Counted from the stretch's first letter, positions 8,349 to 16,783 are shown. The stretch is 55,587 nucleotides of DNA from JOPF133 sp052144935 (GCA_052144935.1 JBKQPR010000225.1:1-55587); one strand, 5' to 3'. A program made the numbers and translations. Notes: generated from the sequence alone by a model not told the origin.

Positions 8349-11320
8349 GTTTCTCCCTTCGATTCTCGCACCGGTTGTGCGCTTTCATAGGTGAGTCGGA
8401 GCACACGGCGGATTCTCGACATCGCGGAAAACGATTCTTTGGGAAAAAGTCCCATTCGTGGTAGGGCCACCTCTTGACCGAACGCGATTCTTGTGCCCGA
8501 TCCCGGCGTGGCCGCCGTGTAAGTCACTTCCTGGCCCGGATTGGCCGCCAGGGACCGCAGGGCCGCGTCCGAGATGGGCGCGGCGCCATCGTCCGGAACG
8601 AAATCTCCGGCCACCGGATCGTACAAGTAGCTCTTCACGCGACGCCTCACGACCACCTGCGCCACAAGGTCGCATTCCATCGTCGAGCCGCCCAGCGATA
8701 GGGACACGAACGGCGTCGAGGCGCGCTGGACCAGCAGATCGATGCGCGGGCCTGCGCCGGCGGCGTTGCCGGCGGTCAGCGTCACCTGCTGGCCCACGAT
8801 GGGTGCCAGATCGCTGTCGAAGGCGAGCAGGTACTGCTCCACGTCGCGCTGCGTACCGTCCGGATTGTCTTGGGGGAAGCCGGAATTGCCGGTCGGCTGG
8901 AAGACGGCCGCGGTCAAAAAGCGGAACAGCGTGTCGACCGAACCGTCCCCGGTGAAGCCGAAGCCGCGGACCTGGTTGCCGGTCGGGCCGCTATCGGGAG
9001 CAGTGAAGAAACCTACGGCCGGCGTGCCGAACATCCCCACCTTCGCGTAGGCGTTGCGCAAATGCGGGATCTTCACGATCTGCGTCATCCCCTCGAAGCT
9101 TTGGTTGCGGCTGGTGCCGAAGAATCCCTGCGAGGCGTCGAGCGTATGGCAACCGTTGCAGGTAAAAGACGATTGGCCGAGTAACGCATTGAGGAGCGGC
9201 GAGTTGATTCCGTCGGCTGGGCGCGTGCCGGAAAAGAAGGCTCGCCCGCGCTGTTGGGACGGGGTCAGGGAGTTATCCAGATTGCGCACCGGGTTGGGCG
9301 GCGGCAGCACTTGTAACTGGAAGTCGGCGAAGGCCTGCATCTGCTCGGCGGAGGGCTGGTTGGGGCTGCCGACCAAGCTCTGGAAGGCCACGATGAAGTT
9401 ATTGAACGACACGTTCGAATCGAAAGGATCGGTGCCGAACTGCCCGGTGGAGCGGTCGCCGCGCCAATGCATCGCGCCGGAGTTGCGCAGCCCGCGCAGG
9501 GTCTGGGTGGTGAAGGGACCTTTCATGGGATGGAAATCGGCCGGCACGCCGCTTCCATTGATAGGCGTCGCCAGCCCGGTTTGTCCGGTAGCAAGCAGAA
9601 TGGTGAGCAGGCCGCTGAAATTGATCGGGATGGGGCTCTTAGTCACGGAGTTATCCGGATTGCCTAAGTCCCACGCCAGATCGTCCATATCTCCGAATAT
9701 GTGGCAGCTCGAGCAGGATGCTTCGCCATTGCCCGAGAAGGTGGTGGCGTCATAGAGCATTGGCCGGCCCTGAATGACCGATGCGGGTTCCGGATTGGGC
9801 AGCGGCAGCCCGCCCATTTCCCGCCCCGAGGCGAGGCCGATCACCTTCACCGCATCGTCGAAGCGCGTGAGGGCATACAGCCGGCCGCGCGGCTCGTCCA
9901 ACACCAGTCCGCACGGTCCGCCGCCGCTTACGGTAATGTAGTTGGCGCTAGCGGTCACCGGATCGAAGGTGTCGTTTTCCAGGGAAGCGGTGTCGAACAC
10001 TCCGATCTTACTGGAACCGAACGCGGCCACATACAAGGTCTTGCCATCGCCGGTTACCGCCATATCCAGGGGGGTCGCCAGGCTGTATTGCTTGACGGCC
10101 GGGTCGTAGCCCGCGGAGCCCGCCAACAGGCTGTAATTGATCTGCTTGTTCAAGTGGCGCGGGGCCACCGACCCGCCCGCACCGTTGGCAATCACGGTGA
10201 TGCGCGCTTCGGCCAGGTGGCCCTGCACGGTGTGACCCGCATAAACGCCCGGCCCTTCGAAGTGCACGTTGTTGACCGCATCGGTATTGGACACGTATAA
10301 GTTGCCGGTGGCCGGATTCACCGCCATGTTGAACAGGGCTGTGCCCACGTGCGCAAACGCGGCGGTCTGGGTGAGGCCGTTGGCATCCACGGAAAACACG
10401 TCGGTATCGGGCAGTTGGAAGCGCACGGAGTTGTCCCAGACGCGCTGCAGTTCGTCCTCCCAGTGGCCGTCGGCGTTGTTGTACTTGACGATCAGCCCAA
10501 CTTCGGGCGCCGGCTCGCCCGCCGCATCGGTGGACGGACCGGGATTGCCGCCGGGACTCGTGGTCCCATCGGGAAGCGTGCAGGCAACCTTGGCTTGAAA
10601 CCCCGTGCACACCCTCTGTTGATGCACCGTGGTGGTCTGGTTCCCGGTTTTGAAACCGGCCACATAGACCGTGCTCTTATCCGGGCTGACGGCCAGGGCG
10701 CGCGGCGTGTCGGTGAAGAAGTTGAGAATCGCCAGCGGAGTCCCGCCCATGGTGGCGCCTGGATCGGCGGGGTCGAATACCCAGACGTCGGCGCGCGGAA
10801 TGCCGGGCGTAGTCATTTGCGGATCGCCCGCGCCGGGCACGTTGGCGATGGAGGGGTCGGTAAGCTGCTGGCCGCGGTGGGCGGTGGCGATGAAGGCGCG
10901 CGGCGGCGACCCGGCGAAGACGATGTCGCGCGGTTCGTCGCCCACCAGCAGAGTGCGAACCACGTGCGGCGTGCCCGCCAGGCTGACGATGCTGACGCTG
11001 TCGGAGAGCAGGTTGGTGACCCAGACTTCGGCGTTGTTGCGCGCCGCCACCGCGACCGGCTCCAGGCCCACGCGCACGCGCCCTTTCCAGATGGGCCCTC
11101 CGGAATTCAGGTCGAAGATTTCCAGAGTGCCGTTGGGGGTATCGGCGGCGAACAGCGTTCTGCCATCCGGCGAGAGGGCCAGCGGCCGAACCGGTCCGCT
11201 TTCAAACTCGATGAAGGGAGGCCCGGTCGAGGCGGCGGAAGCCACATGCCGGGCGAAGAATTGGCGGCCTGCCAGCGCCAGACCCAGGAGCGCCGCCACG
11301 GCCAGAAGCCAGCGGGTCAT
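8345..11320 (-). CDS. Exported diheme cytochrome c with YVTN-type beta-propeller
   Basis: A 991-residue protein. The N-terminus (MTRWLLAVAALLGLALAG) is a signal peptide or anchor. Residues about 40-500 form a YVTN-like propeller (SPDGRTLFAADT, VSPDKSTVYVAGF, VTGDGKTLYVAAF). Two c-type haem motifs follow: CSSCH at 536-540 and CNGCH at 721-725, in a region resembling the diheme cytochrome c peroxidase/MauG family (THE-like segments MHWRGDRST, LRNAYAKVGMFG). The last 120 residues have no clear family. It probably acts in the periplasm as a redox enzyme or electron carrier. The propeller-cytochrome fusion is known in Acidobacteriota and Planctomycetota, but the substrate cannot be told. The gene is first of three overlapping genes. 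Confidence 0.85.
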   Translation of the reverse strand: MTRWLLAVAALLGLALAGRQFFARHVASAASTGPPFIEFESGPVRPLALSPDGRTLFAADTPNGTLEIFDLNSGGPIWKGRVRVGLEPVAVAARNNAEVWVTNLLSDSVSIVSLAGTPHVVRTLLVGDEPRDIVFAGSPPRAFIATAHRGQQLTDPSIANVPGAGDPQMTTPGIPRADVWVFDPADPGATMGGTPLAILNFFTDTPRALAVSPDKSTVYVAGFKTGNQTTTVHQQRVCTGFQAKVACTLPDGTTSPGGNPGPSTDAAGEPAPEVGLIVKYNNADGHWEDELQRVWDNSVRFQLPDTDVFSVDANGLTQTAAFAHVGTALFNMAVNPATGNLYVSNTDAVNNVHFEGPGVYAGHTVQGHLAEARITVIANGAGGSVAPRHLNKQINYSLLAGSAGYDPAVKQYSLATPLDMAVTGDGKTLYVAAFGSSKIGVFDTASLENDTFDPVTASANYITVSGGGPCGLVLDEPRGRLYALTRFDDAVKVIGLASGREMGGLPLPNPEPASVIQGRPMLYDATTFSGNGEASCSSCHIFGDMDDLAWDLGNPDNSVTKSPIPINFSGLLTILLATGQTGLATPINGSGVPADFHPMKGPFTTQTLRGLRNSGAMHWRGDRSTGQFGTDPFDSNVSFNNFIVAFQSLVGSPNQPSAEQMQAFADFQLQVLPPPNPVRNLDNSLTPSQQRGRAFFSGTRPADGINSPLLNALLGQSSFTCNGCHTLDASQGFFGTSRNQSFEGMTQIVKIPHLRNAYAKVGMFGTPAVGFFTAPDSGPTGNQVRGFGFTGDGSVDTLFRFLTAAVFQPTGNSGFPQDNPDGTQRDVEQYLLAFDSDLAPIVGQQVTLTAGNAAGAGPRIDLLVQRASTPFVSLSLGGSTMECDLVAQVVVRRRVKSYLYDPVAGDFVPDDGAAPISDAALRSLAANPGQEVTYTAATPGSGTRIAFGQEVALPRMGLFPKESFSAMSRIRRVLRLTYESAQPVRESKGET

Positions 11321-11376
11321 CGTTCGATCTTACCGCGGGAATGGCGGGCGGCCGTGGGGTTAGCAGGCTGACAAAA

Positions 11377-11446
11377 AATCGGTTGGCAGGCGAAAGCGCC
11401 CGCCCCACAGCCAGGTGGGACAGACGCTTTCGTCTGTCAACCGATT
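11377..11446. repeat. Palindromic repeat family A, two-arm copy
   Basis: Two 32-bp arms around a 6-bp centre. The right arm contains GTGGGACAGACGCTTTCGTC and ends in TGTCAACCGATT; the left arm is its imperfect reverse complement. Each arm is itself a hairpin (GACAGACG/CGTCTGTC type). It lies between the divergent cytochrome gene and the large exported-protein gene and may add folded RNA to the leader of the latter. Related copies are at 15238-15265, 23770-23792, 31744-31830 and, more diverged, 33535-33679. Confidence 0.85.
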
Positions 11447-11504
11447 CCTTTACAGCTTCTGGCGCCCGCCGGCCGGACGCCGCTCGTCCTGCCATAATAC
11501 ACAG

Positions 11505-14500
11505 GTGGGCCTTCGATTCCGCACTCTGGCGGCCGCCGCCGCGATCTGGATGCTTCCTCCGCAGGCCGGAGCCGCGTCCCTCGACAGCCTCGTTCGCAAA
11601 AACGGCCCCATCCAAGCGGAAACCATCGAATTGCGCGGCCTCGACACCGCTCATCAGTACAGCCTGCTGTATTCGCTCGCCGCTCTGGGTGGCATGACGA
11701 CCGGTGCCCGCGTGGAGATCGAGTTGCGCCAGGGACGCGCGGTGCTGGCCTCCAAGACGCTGCACGCAGGCGATCCGGATTATTACACACAGTTCCGCGT
11801 GCCCCGCTCCGGCGCCGCTACGCTGGCCGTGCGGACCGGCCAACTGGCGGGCAACTACACGCTGCTGGTGAATCGCTGGCCGCTCACCTCCACCGTGAAA
11901 AGCCTGCCCAACCGCCAGTGGCAGGACGCCGTCACCATCCATCTGGGCAGGACCGTCTTCGCTTCGGGCGACGAAGACGAGTACATCCCACTGCCCGGCA
12001 CATCCCGGAAGGAAATAGCCGGCCGCTCCGGCCCCGCGGACTGGTACCGGTTCGATTTCGACGGCGGTCCCAAGCTGGTCTTCTTCCAGATCGAACTGAC
12101 GGATCGCGACCAGATTCCGGTGGACGTGCGGGTCTACCGGTCAGTCGGCGGCAAGCTGGAGGAGTACTTTGAAGGCGAAGATCCGGTTACTTTGCCGCAT
12201 GAAGTACAAGCCATCCCGGGCAATGCATTTACGCCGCGCATACTGAAAGAGAAGGGCACTTACTATATTGCCGTGCGCGCCGGCTATCCCGAGTACCGGC
12301 TGCGCACGCGGGTCTACGAGCCGCCGCCTTACCGGGACCCCCGCGCCGCGGTTCGCACGGCGCTCGATTACATCCTGGCGGCGGGCGATTCCTGGCACGT
12401 CAACACGCCGCGCCGCGGAGGAGTCTTCGATCGCGTGGCCAGCGTGCATCAGGAGACCTCGCTCTGCGTCGGCTGCCACACCACCCACTTCCCCTTGCGC
12501 GCGGCCCTTTATGCGGCCCGCAACGGCTATCCGGTGGTCCAGCGGCAGCAGCTTGAGTTCCTCACCGAGCGCTTCTATAACAACCCACGGCCGTTTTACG
12601 GCTTCGAGCAGGATGGCGCGGTATGGGCGCGGGTGATCTCGGCGCCGGCCAATGTGCTGGGCCGGATGGCGCATCTGATCGATCTGTTCGAGCAGGAAAT
12701 CTCGGGCGAGCATCGCGTTGGGTATCGCGAAGGGATCGCGCGCTATCTCAACTTATACTACTCGGGGCGCGACAAACTGGCGCCCGATGAAACCAACGGC
12801 AACACTCCGATCGTGAGCGCCCACGAAGTTGCCTGGTACGCCTGGACGGTCACCAAAGATCCGCGCATGGGCGACTTCATCGCGACCGGCGAGGTCAAGA
12901 ATATGATCGACCTCTGCTATCAGACGCAGGCGCTCGCGGATATCGACGGCACGCGCTACCGCGCGCAGATCCGGAAGAACGCCGAGCGGATTCTCTCCCT
13001 GCAGCGTCCCGACGGGCAATGGTCGATGCGGTTCGAAGCCAATCAGCCGGAGGTGGAATTCCAAACCGGCCACGCGCTGTGGGCCTTGCAGGCGGCCGGA
13101 ATTCCAGTGGACCATCCGCAAGTGGCTAAGGCCATCGACTATCTTCTAAAGCGGCAGCAGGCTTTCGGCGGCTGGATGGATCCCTTGCAGTCGTTCGAGA
13201 ACTTCCGCACGCCCTTCCGCGAAACCCAAATGGCCATCCTGGCGCTGAGCGCATACTTTCCGGTTGCCGGCCGCGCCAATGGTTGGAATTCGCCGCCGGT
13301 GGAAGCGCTGTCCAGCGATCCGGCCGTGCTGTTGGAGCAGCTCGATCAAATTTGGGACCCGCCTTCGCCCGAAGTGCGCCGCCAAATGGAGGCCGCCGCA
13401 GAGTCGCCAGATGCCCTCATCCGCCAGGCCGCTGTGGAGGCGCTCGGCCGCCTGGGGCAGCCGGACACGGTTTCCACCAAGCTGCTCGGCGACCCCAGCA
13501 AGATGGTGCAACGCACCGCCGCCTGGGCCTTGCGCCAATCCTATAGCCGTCACGCCGGCGCGCCGGCCGGCGAGTTGGTGGCGGCGCTTTCCTCCAGCGA
13601 CGAGCGCACCCGCTGGGGCACCACGCGCGTGTTTGCCGAACATTTCGCCGCGCTGGCCCGCCGCCCGGAATTCGCGCCGCCGCTCCTTCGCCTGGTGGCG
13701 GACCCTTCCATGAACGTCCGCATGAACGCCGTCAAGGCGCTCTGGCAGTTCTGGTTCTGGTCCGCCGACCTGCCCGCGAAGAACCGCATCGAAGATACTT
13801 TGTTGTCGGCCATGGCACAACCGCAGCCGGAGTGGGTGGAGTCTAACTTGCGCGACGCCATTTATAACCTGGCGGACGAGAACATACGTTACCTTTATAA
13901 CAATTGGGTGGCGCTCTTAGGCCAGCCTGCCGATCGCGAGCGGGCCATCCGCGGCCGCCTGGCGGTGGAAGCGCGCCTGGCTGGTAAGTTCGCCGCGGTT
14001 CTACTAAGCGGTCCGGACGCGCAGAAGAGAGATCTGCTCAAAGCCCTCACGGAATATCCGCTGCGGCGCGGCGATGTTTACGATCCGGAAACGGATCTGG
14101 ACCATAAACCCGCCGCCCCGGTGTATAACCGGATCGGCAACGACATCGAGCAGATCGCCTTCTTCGGCGAGAGCGCCAACCAACTGGCCGGCGCCATCGC
14201 GCCGCTGCTCGGTTCGCCCGATGCCGGGATGCGCCGCCTGGCCGCCAAGGCCGCCTTGCTGGTGCGCGACAACCGCTTCGCCGACGTAAATCGGATTGCC
14301 GGACCGGCGGGGCCCGCGGTGAAACAGTTGATCGCCGCGCTGGACACCATGCCCGAAGCCGCCGATGTGGCGCGCGCGTTGCACCCCGCACCGGCAATGA
14401 GCGACGCGGGAGGCGGGACGCGGCCGCCGGGGCAGCGTCCGCAGGCCAAACTGGACGAGGCCTTTTTCCGCGGGTACGTGCAACCGATCCTCGAAAAGCG

Positions 14501-14756
14501 CGGCAAGGATGGCTACGCCTGCGTGCATTGCCACGCTATCCACACGCTGTTCGACGGCACCTACGCGACGGCGATGCATGTGGTGGAGGCGGCCGATCCC
14601 GAAAACAGCCTGATCTTACGCAAGCCCACTTCCAGCTCAGAGACCGAGGGCGTCGCGGGATCCACAACGCTGGCGCACGGCGGCGGCGTCCGCTTTACGA
14701 AGGACTCGCCGGAGTACGCCACCATCCTCGCCTGGATCAAGGGCGCCAAAGAATAG
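11505..14756 (+). CDS. Large exported protein: cyclase-like and HEAT-like regions with two CxxCH motifs
   Basis: A 1083-residue protein starting at GTG 11505 with a signal peptide (MGLRFRTLAAAAAIWMLP, then AGAA). An earlier in-frame ATG reads through repeat family A, so I reject it. The first 270 residues look like beta-sandwich domains. CVGCH at 321-325 is a c-type haem motif. Residues about 340-600 resemble the alpha/alpha-barrel repeats of terpene cyclase/prenyltransferase-fold proteins (DYLLKRQQAFGGWMDP, SLQRPDGQWSMRFE). Residues about 620-950 are HEAT-like helical repeats. The C-terminus is a PSD1-style cytochrome with CVHCH at 1006-1010. I do not recognise the whole as a named family. 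Periplasmic haem-dependent chemistry is likely. The hemerythrin-like gene follows after 11 bp. Confidence 0.75.
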   Translation: MGLRFRTLAAAAAIWMLPPQAGAASLDSLVRKNGPIQAETIELRGLDTAHQYSLLYSLAALGGMTTGARVEIELRQGRAVLASKTLHAGDPDYYTQFRVPRSGAATLAVRTGQLAGNYTLLVNRWPLTSTVKSLPNRQWQDAVTIHLGRTVFASGDEDEYIPLPGTSRKEIAGRSGPADWYRFDFDGGPKLVFFQIELTDRDQIPVDVRVYRSVGGKLEEYFEGEDPVTLPHEVQAIPGNAFTPRILKEKGTYYIAVRAGYPEYRLRTRVYEPPPYRDPRAAVRTALDYILAAGDSWHVNTPRRGGVFDRVASVHQETSLCVGCHTTHFPLRAALYAARNGYPVVQRQQLEFLTERFYNNPRPFYGFEQDGAVWARVISAPANVLGRMAHLIDLFEQEISGEHRVGYREGIARYLNLYYSGRDKLAPDETNGNTPIVSAHEVAWYAWTVTKDPRMGDFIATGEVKNMIDLCYQTQALADIDGTRYRAQIRKNAERILSLQRPDGQWSMRFEANQPEVEFQTGHALWALQAAGIPVDHPQVAKAIDYLLKRQQAFGGWMDPLQSFENFRTPFRETQMAILALSAYFPVAGRANGWNSPPVEALSSDPAVLLEQLDQIWDPPSPEVRRQMEAAAESPDALIRQAAVEALGRLGQPDTVSTKLLGDPSKMVQRTAAWALRQSYSRHAGAPAGELVAALSSSDERTRWGTTRVFAEHFAALARRPEFAPPLLRLVADPSMNVRMNAVKALWQFWFWSADLPAKNRIEDTLLSAMAQPQPEWVESNLRDAIYNLADENIRYLYNNWVALLGQPADRERAIRGRLAVEARLAGKFAAVLLSGPDAQKRDLLKALTEYPLRRGDVYDPETDLDHKPAAPVYNRIGNDIEQIAFFGESANQLAGAIAPLLGSPDAGMRRLAAKAALLVRDNRFADVNRIAGPAGPAVKQLIAALDTMPEAADVARALHPAPAMSDAGGGTRPPGQRPQAKLDEAFFRGYVQPILEKRGKDGYACVHCHAIHTLFDGTYATAMHVVEAADPENSLILRKPTSSSETEGVAGSTTLAHGGGVRFTKDSPEYATILAWIKGAKE

Positions 14757-14767
14757 GCAGGCATCCC

Positions 14768-15208
14768 ATGTTGCGCCATCCCAGTTTGATTCCGCTCTCT
14801 ATGCAGCACCACAACGGCCTGGCCTTGTGCGTCCTGACGCGCCGGTCGCTCGCGGCGGACGTCTCGCCGGAGATCGTTGCAAAGCTGGCGCGCCGCGTCA
14901 TCGACCGTTACGAACTGGAGTTGGTCAACCATTTTGAGATCGAGGAGCAGACGCTCTTTCCGGAGTGCGGCGCGACGCCGCTGATCGGCGAGCTGATCGC
15001 CGACCACCGCGCGATCGAGGCCCTGGTCGCACAATTGGGCACGGCCCCTTCGGCCGCGCTGCTGGAGCAGTTCTGCGCACTGCTTTCCGCGCACATCCGC
15101 CGCGAGGAGCGCGAGCTTTTCGAGCAGATCCAGCGCGCCCTTCCACCCGTTTTGCTCGAGCGGTTAGGCTCCGAAATCGATCGGCGCGCCGTGCGGATTT
15201 GCCTTTGA
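14768..15208 (+). CDS. Hemerythrin-like (HHE domain) protein
   Basis: A 146-residue all-helical protein with the metal-ligand pattern of HHE/hemerythrin-like proteins: MQHHNGLALC, HFEIEEQTLFP, DHRAIEALV and HIRREERELFE supply the expected histidines and carboxylates for a di-iron centre. There is no signal peptide, so it is cytoplasmic. Such proteins bind oxygen or NO or act in iron/redox stress. The start is the ATG giving MLRHPSLIP, only 11 bp after the cytochrome-containing gene, so co-transcription is likely. A family-A hairpin (15238-15265) follows and probably ends transcription. Confidence 0.85.
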   Translation: MLRHPSLIPLSMQHHNGLALCVLTRRSLAADVSPEIVAKLARRVIDRYELELVNHFEIEEQTLFPECGATPLIGELIADHRAIEALVAQLGTAPSAALLEQFCALLSAHIRREERELFEQIQRALPPVLLERLGSEIDRRAVRICL

Positions 15209-15237
15209 CTGGGGCCGCGCCCCCGCGCACGCGGGTA

Positions 15238-15265
15238 GGTTGACAGACGAAAGCGTCTGTCCCAC
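15238..15265. repeat. Palindromic repeat family A, single arm; possible bidirectional terminator
   Basis: Single arm (GACAGACG AAAG CGTCTGTC plus CCCAC) in the 62-bp gap between two convergent genes. The 8-bp perfect stem with a 4-base loop could stop transcription from both sides. No U-run is seen. Confidence 0.7.
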
Positions 15266-15270
15266 GAGGG

Positions 15271-15504
15271 CTATTGCAAACGGTCGTGAGGTTCGGGATC
15301 TGTGTCAGGAATCTGATCGAGTGCCGCCCGGAACCTTTCAACGCTCGCCCGCTCACCCCGACGCCGCAAGTACTCGGCACCAGCGAACTGCTCCGATAAC
15401 ACTGCCGAAACAAACTCCTCAAGGGAGAGGTGTTCCCGGGCCGCCAACTCCTCTGCCAGGCGGACGATGTCTGCGGGAAGTGAAATGGTCCTATTCATGG
15501 CCAT
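15271..15504 (-). CDS. Antitoxin of a PIN toxin, RHH-like
   Basis: A 77-residue protein, MAMNRTISLPADIVRLAEEL, with a short N-terminal beta strand followed by two helices (LSLEEFVSAVLSEQF), as in ribbon-helix-helix antitoxins. The C-terminal half (AALDQIPDTDPEPHD) is acidic and probably wraps the toxin. It starts inside the 3' end of the toxin gene: the ATG at 15504 precedes the toxin's TGA at 15497, with a second possible ATG at 15498. The order is toxin first, antitoxin second, which differs from the usual arrangement. The RHH call rests on pattern only. Confidence 0.75.
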   Translation of the reverse strand: MAMNRTISLPADIVRLAEELAAREHLSLEEFVSAVLSEQFAGAEYLRRRGERASVERFRAALDQIPDTDPEPHDRLQ

Positions 15505-15917
15505 GCTCCAATTGTCCTCAAAAACTCGCCGGGTGTCACGGGTCGAATGCCGTAGACTTCGCTCCCGTGGAAGTCGTGGATGTTGTAGGTCACAAGGAAG
15601 TCCGCTTGGCTCGCTACAGCCAGTTCCAACAGAAACTCGTCGTCGGGATCTCTCAGGGCCGGGCGCAGCCGAAATCGTACCGCATGCTGGGATCCCAACC
15701 GGCAGAACATGTCGATCATACTTTCGACCACCCATTCCGCCAATCCGAGTCGATCGGCTTCCCGCCTCAGGATCTCCTCGTATTCGAGGATCAGCGCAAC
15801 CGACACTATTGGCCGCCATCGGGGGTCGCCGAGAAGGCTGATCAGCCGAAAGGCTGCGCCTCTCTTTGATCGCAGGGCTGAAACCAGCACGTTGGTGTCG
15901 ATGACGACCCGCTGCAT
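15495..15917 (-). CDS. PIN-domain toxin (COG1569-type ribonuclease)
   Basis: A 140-residue PIN-fold RNase. The acidic residues expected for Mg binding are visible: Asp in VVIDTNVLVSAL near the N-terminus, Glu in LEYEEILRR, and the Asp pair in RDPDDEFLLELA, with a later Asp in FLVTYNIHDF. This pattern fits the COG1569 'putative toxin component, PIN family'. I start at the ATG giving MQRVVIDTN, because the longer frame reads through a large hairpin. The start codon lies in the 3' arm of a perfect 12-bp inverted repeat, and a strong promoter lies about 100 bp upstream. The antitoxin follows with a 10-bp overlap. Confidence 0.85.
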   Translation of the reverse strand: MQRVVIDTNVLVSALRSKRGAAFRLISLLGDPRWRPIVSVALILEYEEILRREADRLGLAEWVVESMIDMFCRLGSQHAVRFRLRPALRDPDDEFLLELAVASQADFLVTYNIHDFHGSEVYGIRPVTPGEFLRTIGAWP

Positions 15918-15992
15918 CGGGATTGCCTGTAAGACGCAAACACCCCGGCAGGCCGAAGCCCGCCGGGGTGTGAATTCTGCCAATCCCGATGC
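15914..15992 (-). promoter_or_regulatory. Stem-loop that encloses the PIN toxin start codon
   Basis: A perfect 12-bp inverted repeat (GCATCGGGATTG at 15914-15925, CAATCCCGATGC at 15981-15992) with an inner 9-bp perfect stem, CACCCCGGC/GCCGGGGTG (15941-15949 and 15962-15970). In the toxin mRNA the AUG falls inside the outer stem. This predicts poor translation initiation unless the leader is opened. It could also be a DNA operator. Confidence 0.65.
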
Positions 15993-16017
15993 CTTGCGGC
16001 AGAGCGGGAACACTCCT

Positions 16018-16044
16018 ATTATACCCGTTATTTCCGACGGTCAA
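16018..16044 (-). promoter_or_regulatory. Sigma70-like promoter of the PIN toxin-antitoxin operon
   Basis: On the minus strand, TTGACC (16044-16039) and a perfect TATAAT (16023-16018) are 15 bp apart, slightly short of the ideal. It sits at the very end of the MazF-like gene, and transcription would start near 16011, giving a leader of about 95 nt that contains the start-codon stem-loop. Confidence 0.65.
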
Positions 16045-16439
16045 GGGAAGTTGTGGATCGCCAGGGCGGCGAGGACAGCGCTCTGAATCGCGGCGAAGTC
16101 CTCCGGTCGCAAACTGGGAGCAACATACCGCCCGCCCAGAAGAACACAATCGAGCCGCCGGAACGCGACGCAGGTGAGCATATCTCCCTTGGCCCACACG
16201 TCCCTCTGGAGGTGGAAGAATGGATATCTGCCAACGGGGATCAGGTGATGGGCGACTGTACCAAACGGAACCACCAGGCACAGGCCGGAGTGGCGACGGC
16301 GCGGCGACATGACCACTACGTGCCTGCGCTTCACCATCTCCGGCGGCTGAAAGCCAGTGGAGAAGTCGCAGATCAGGACCGTACCGGGGCCTGGATGGAA
16401 CGTGATGGCATCAGCTTCTCCTCGCCGGCGCTTTGACAC
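16041..16439 (-). CDS. MazF/PemK-like toxin, start doubtful
   Basis: A 132-residue protein. The segment PGTVLICDFSTGFQPPEM, KRRHVVVMSPR and LCLVVPFGT follow the MazF/PemK beta-barrel pattern (an mRNA interferase that cuts single-stranded RNA). Members typically begin just before an AITFHP-like segment. Here that segment (DAITFHPGPG) is preceded in frame only by a GTG at 16439. An ATG at 16411 lies one frame off and overlaps the TGA of a small upstream frame. A 1-bp loss that disconnected the native start is possible. No full antitoxin gene is adjacent. Confidence 0.65.
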   Translation of the reverse strand: MSKRRRGEADAITFHPGPGTVLICDFSTGFQPPEMVKRRHVVVMSPRRRHSGLCLVVPFGTVAHHLIPVGRYPFFHLQRDVWAKGDMLTCVAFRRLDCVLLGGRYVAPSLRPEDFAAIQSAVLAALAIHNFP

Positions 16440-16467
16440 TACCTTCAGGCGGCTTGAGACCGCCCAT
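16411..16467 (-). pseudogene. Short remnant, possibly the end of an antitoxin gene
   Basis: A minus-strand frame of 18 residues from ATG 16467 (MGGLKPPEGSVKAPARRS) stops with TGA sharing its A with an ATG (TGATG) exactly where the MazF-like gene would naturally start. This arrangement is typical of antitoxin-toxin pairs, so the stretch may be what is left of the antitoxin's C-terminus. The frame is closed by TAG just upstream. Confidence 0.3.
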
Positions 16468-16714
16468 GGTATCAGACAGTCGCCCCAACCTCGCTAACGC
16501 CTATTGGCGCGATAAAAACATTTTGTGCGCCATCCGCCCCGTTTTCCTCCACGGTCTGCCATACTGTCGATAATGTCCCTGGCAAATGCAGCGCGGGTTA
16601 CGCGGGCTCGGATCGCCCTACGGGTCTTCCTCCGCTTGACCGCGATGGACGTGTGCTGCGGACCTCCTTCCTCCGTCGCGTCCGCGTAACTCAGCTTGGC
16701 ACGCGGCTGCTTTC

Positions 16715-16753
16715 GCGAGTTTGCTCTGCGAGTTTGCTCCGCGAGTTTGCCTG
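16715..16753. repeat. Three tandem 13-bp repeats upstream of the guanidine operon
   Basis: GCGAGTTTGCTCT, GCGAGTTTGCTCC and GCGAGTTTGCCTG follow each other directly, ending 30 bp before the first gene of the operon. They could be regulator half-sites on one face of the helix or simple replication slippage. The rest of 16468-16714 shows nothing I recognise, and no guanidine-I riboswitch motif is evident. Confidence 0.75.
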
Positions 16754-16783
16754 TTCCGATCGTAAGAGGGAGTGGTGGCATCG

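Noticed and set aside
11415..11504. Longer start of the large exported protein
   Set aside because: The added residues are translated repeat A; the signal peptide begins at the GTG at 11505.
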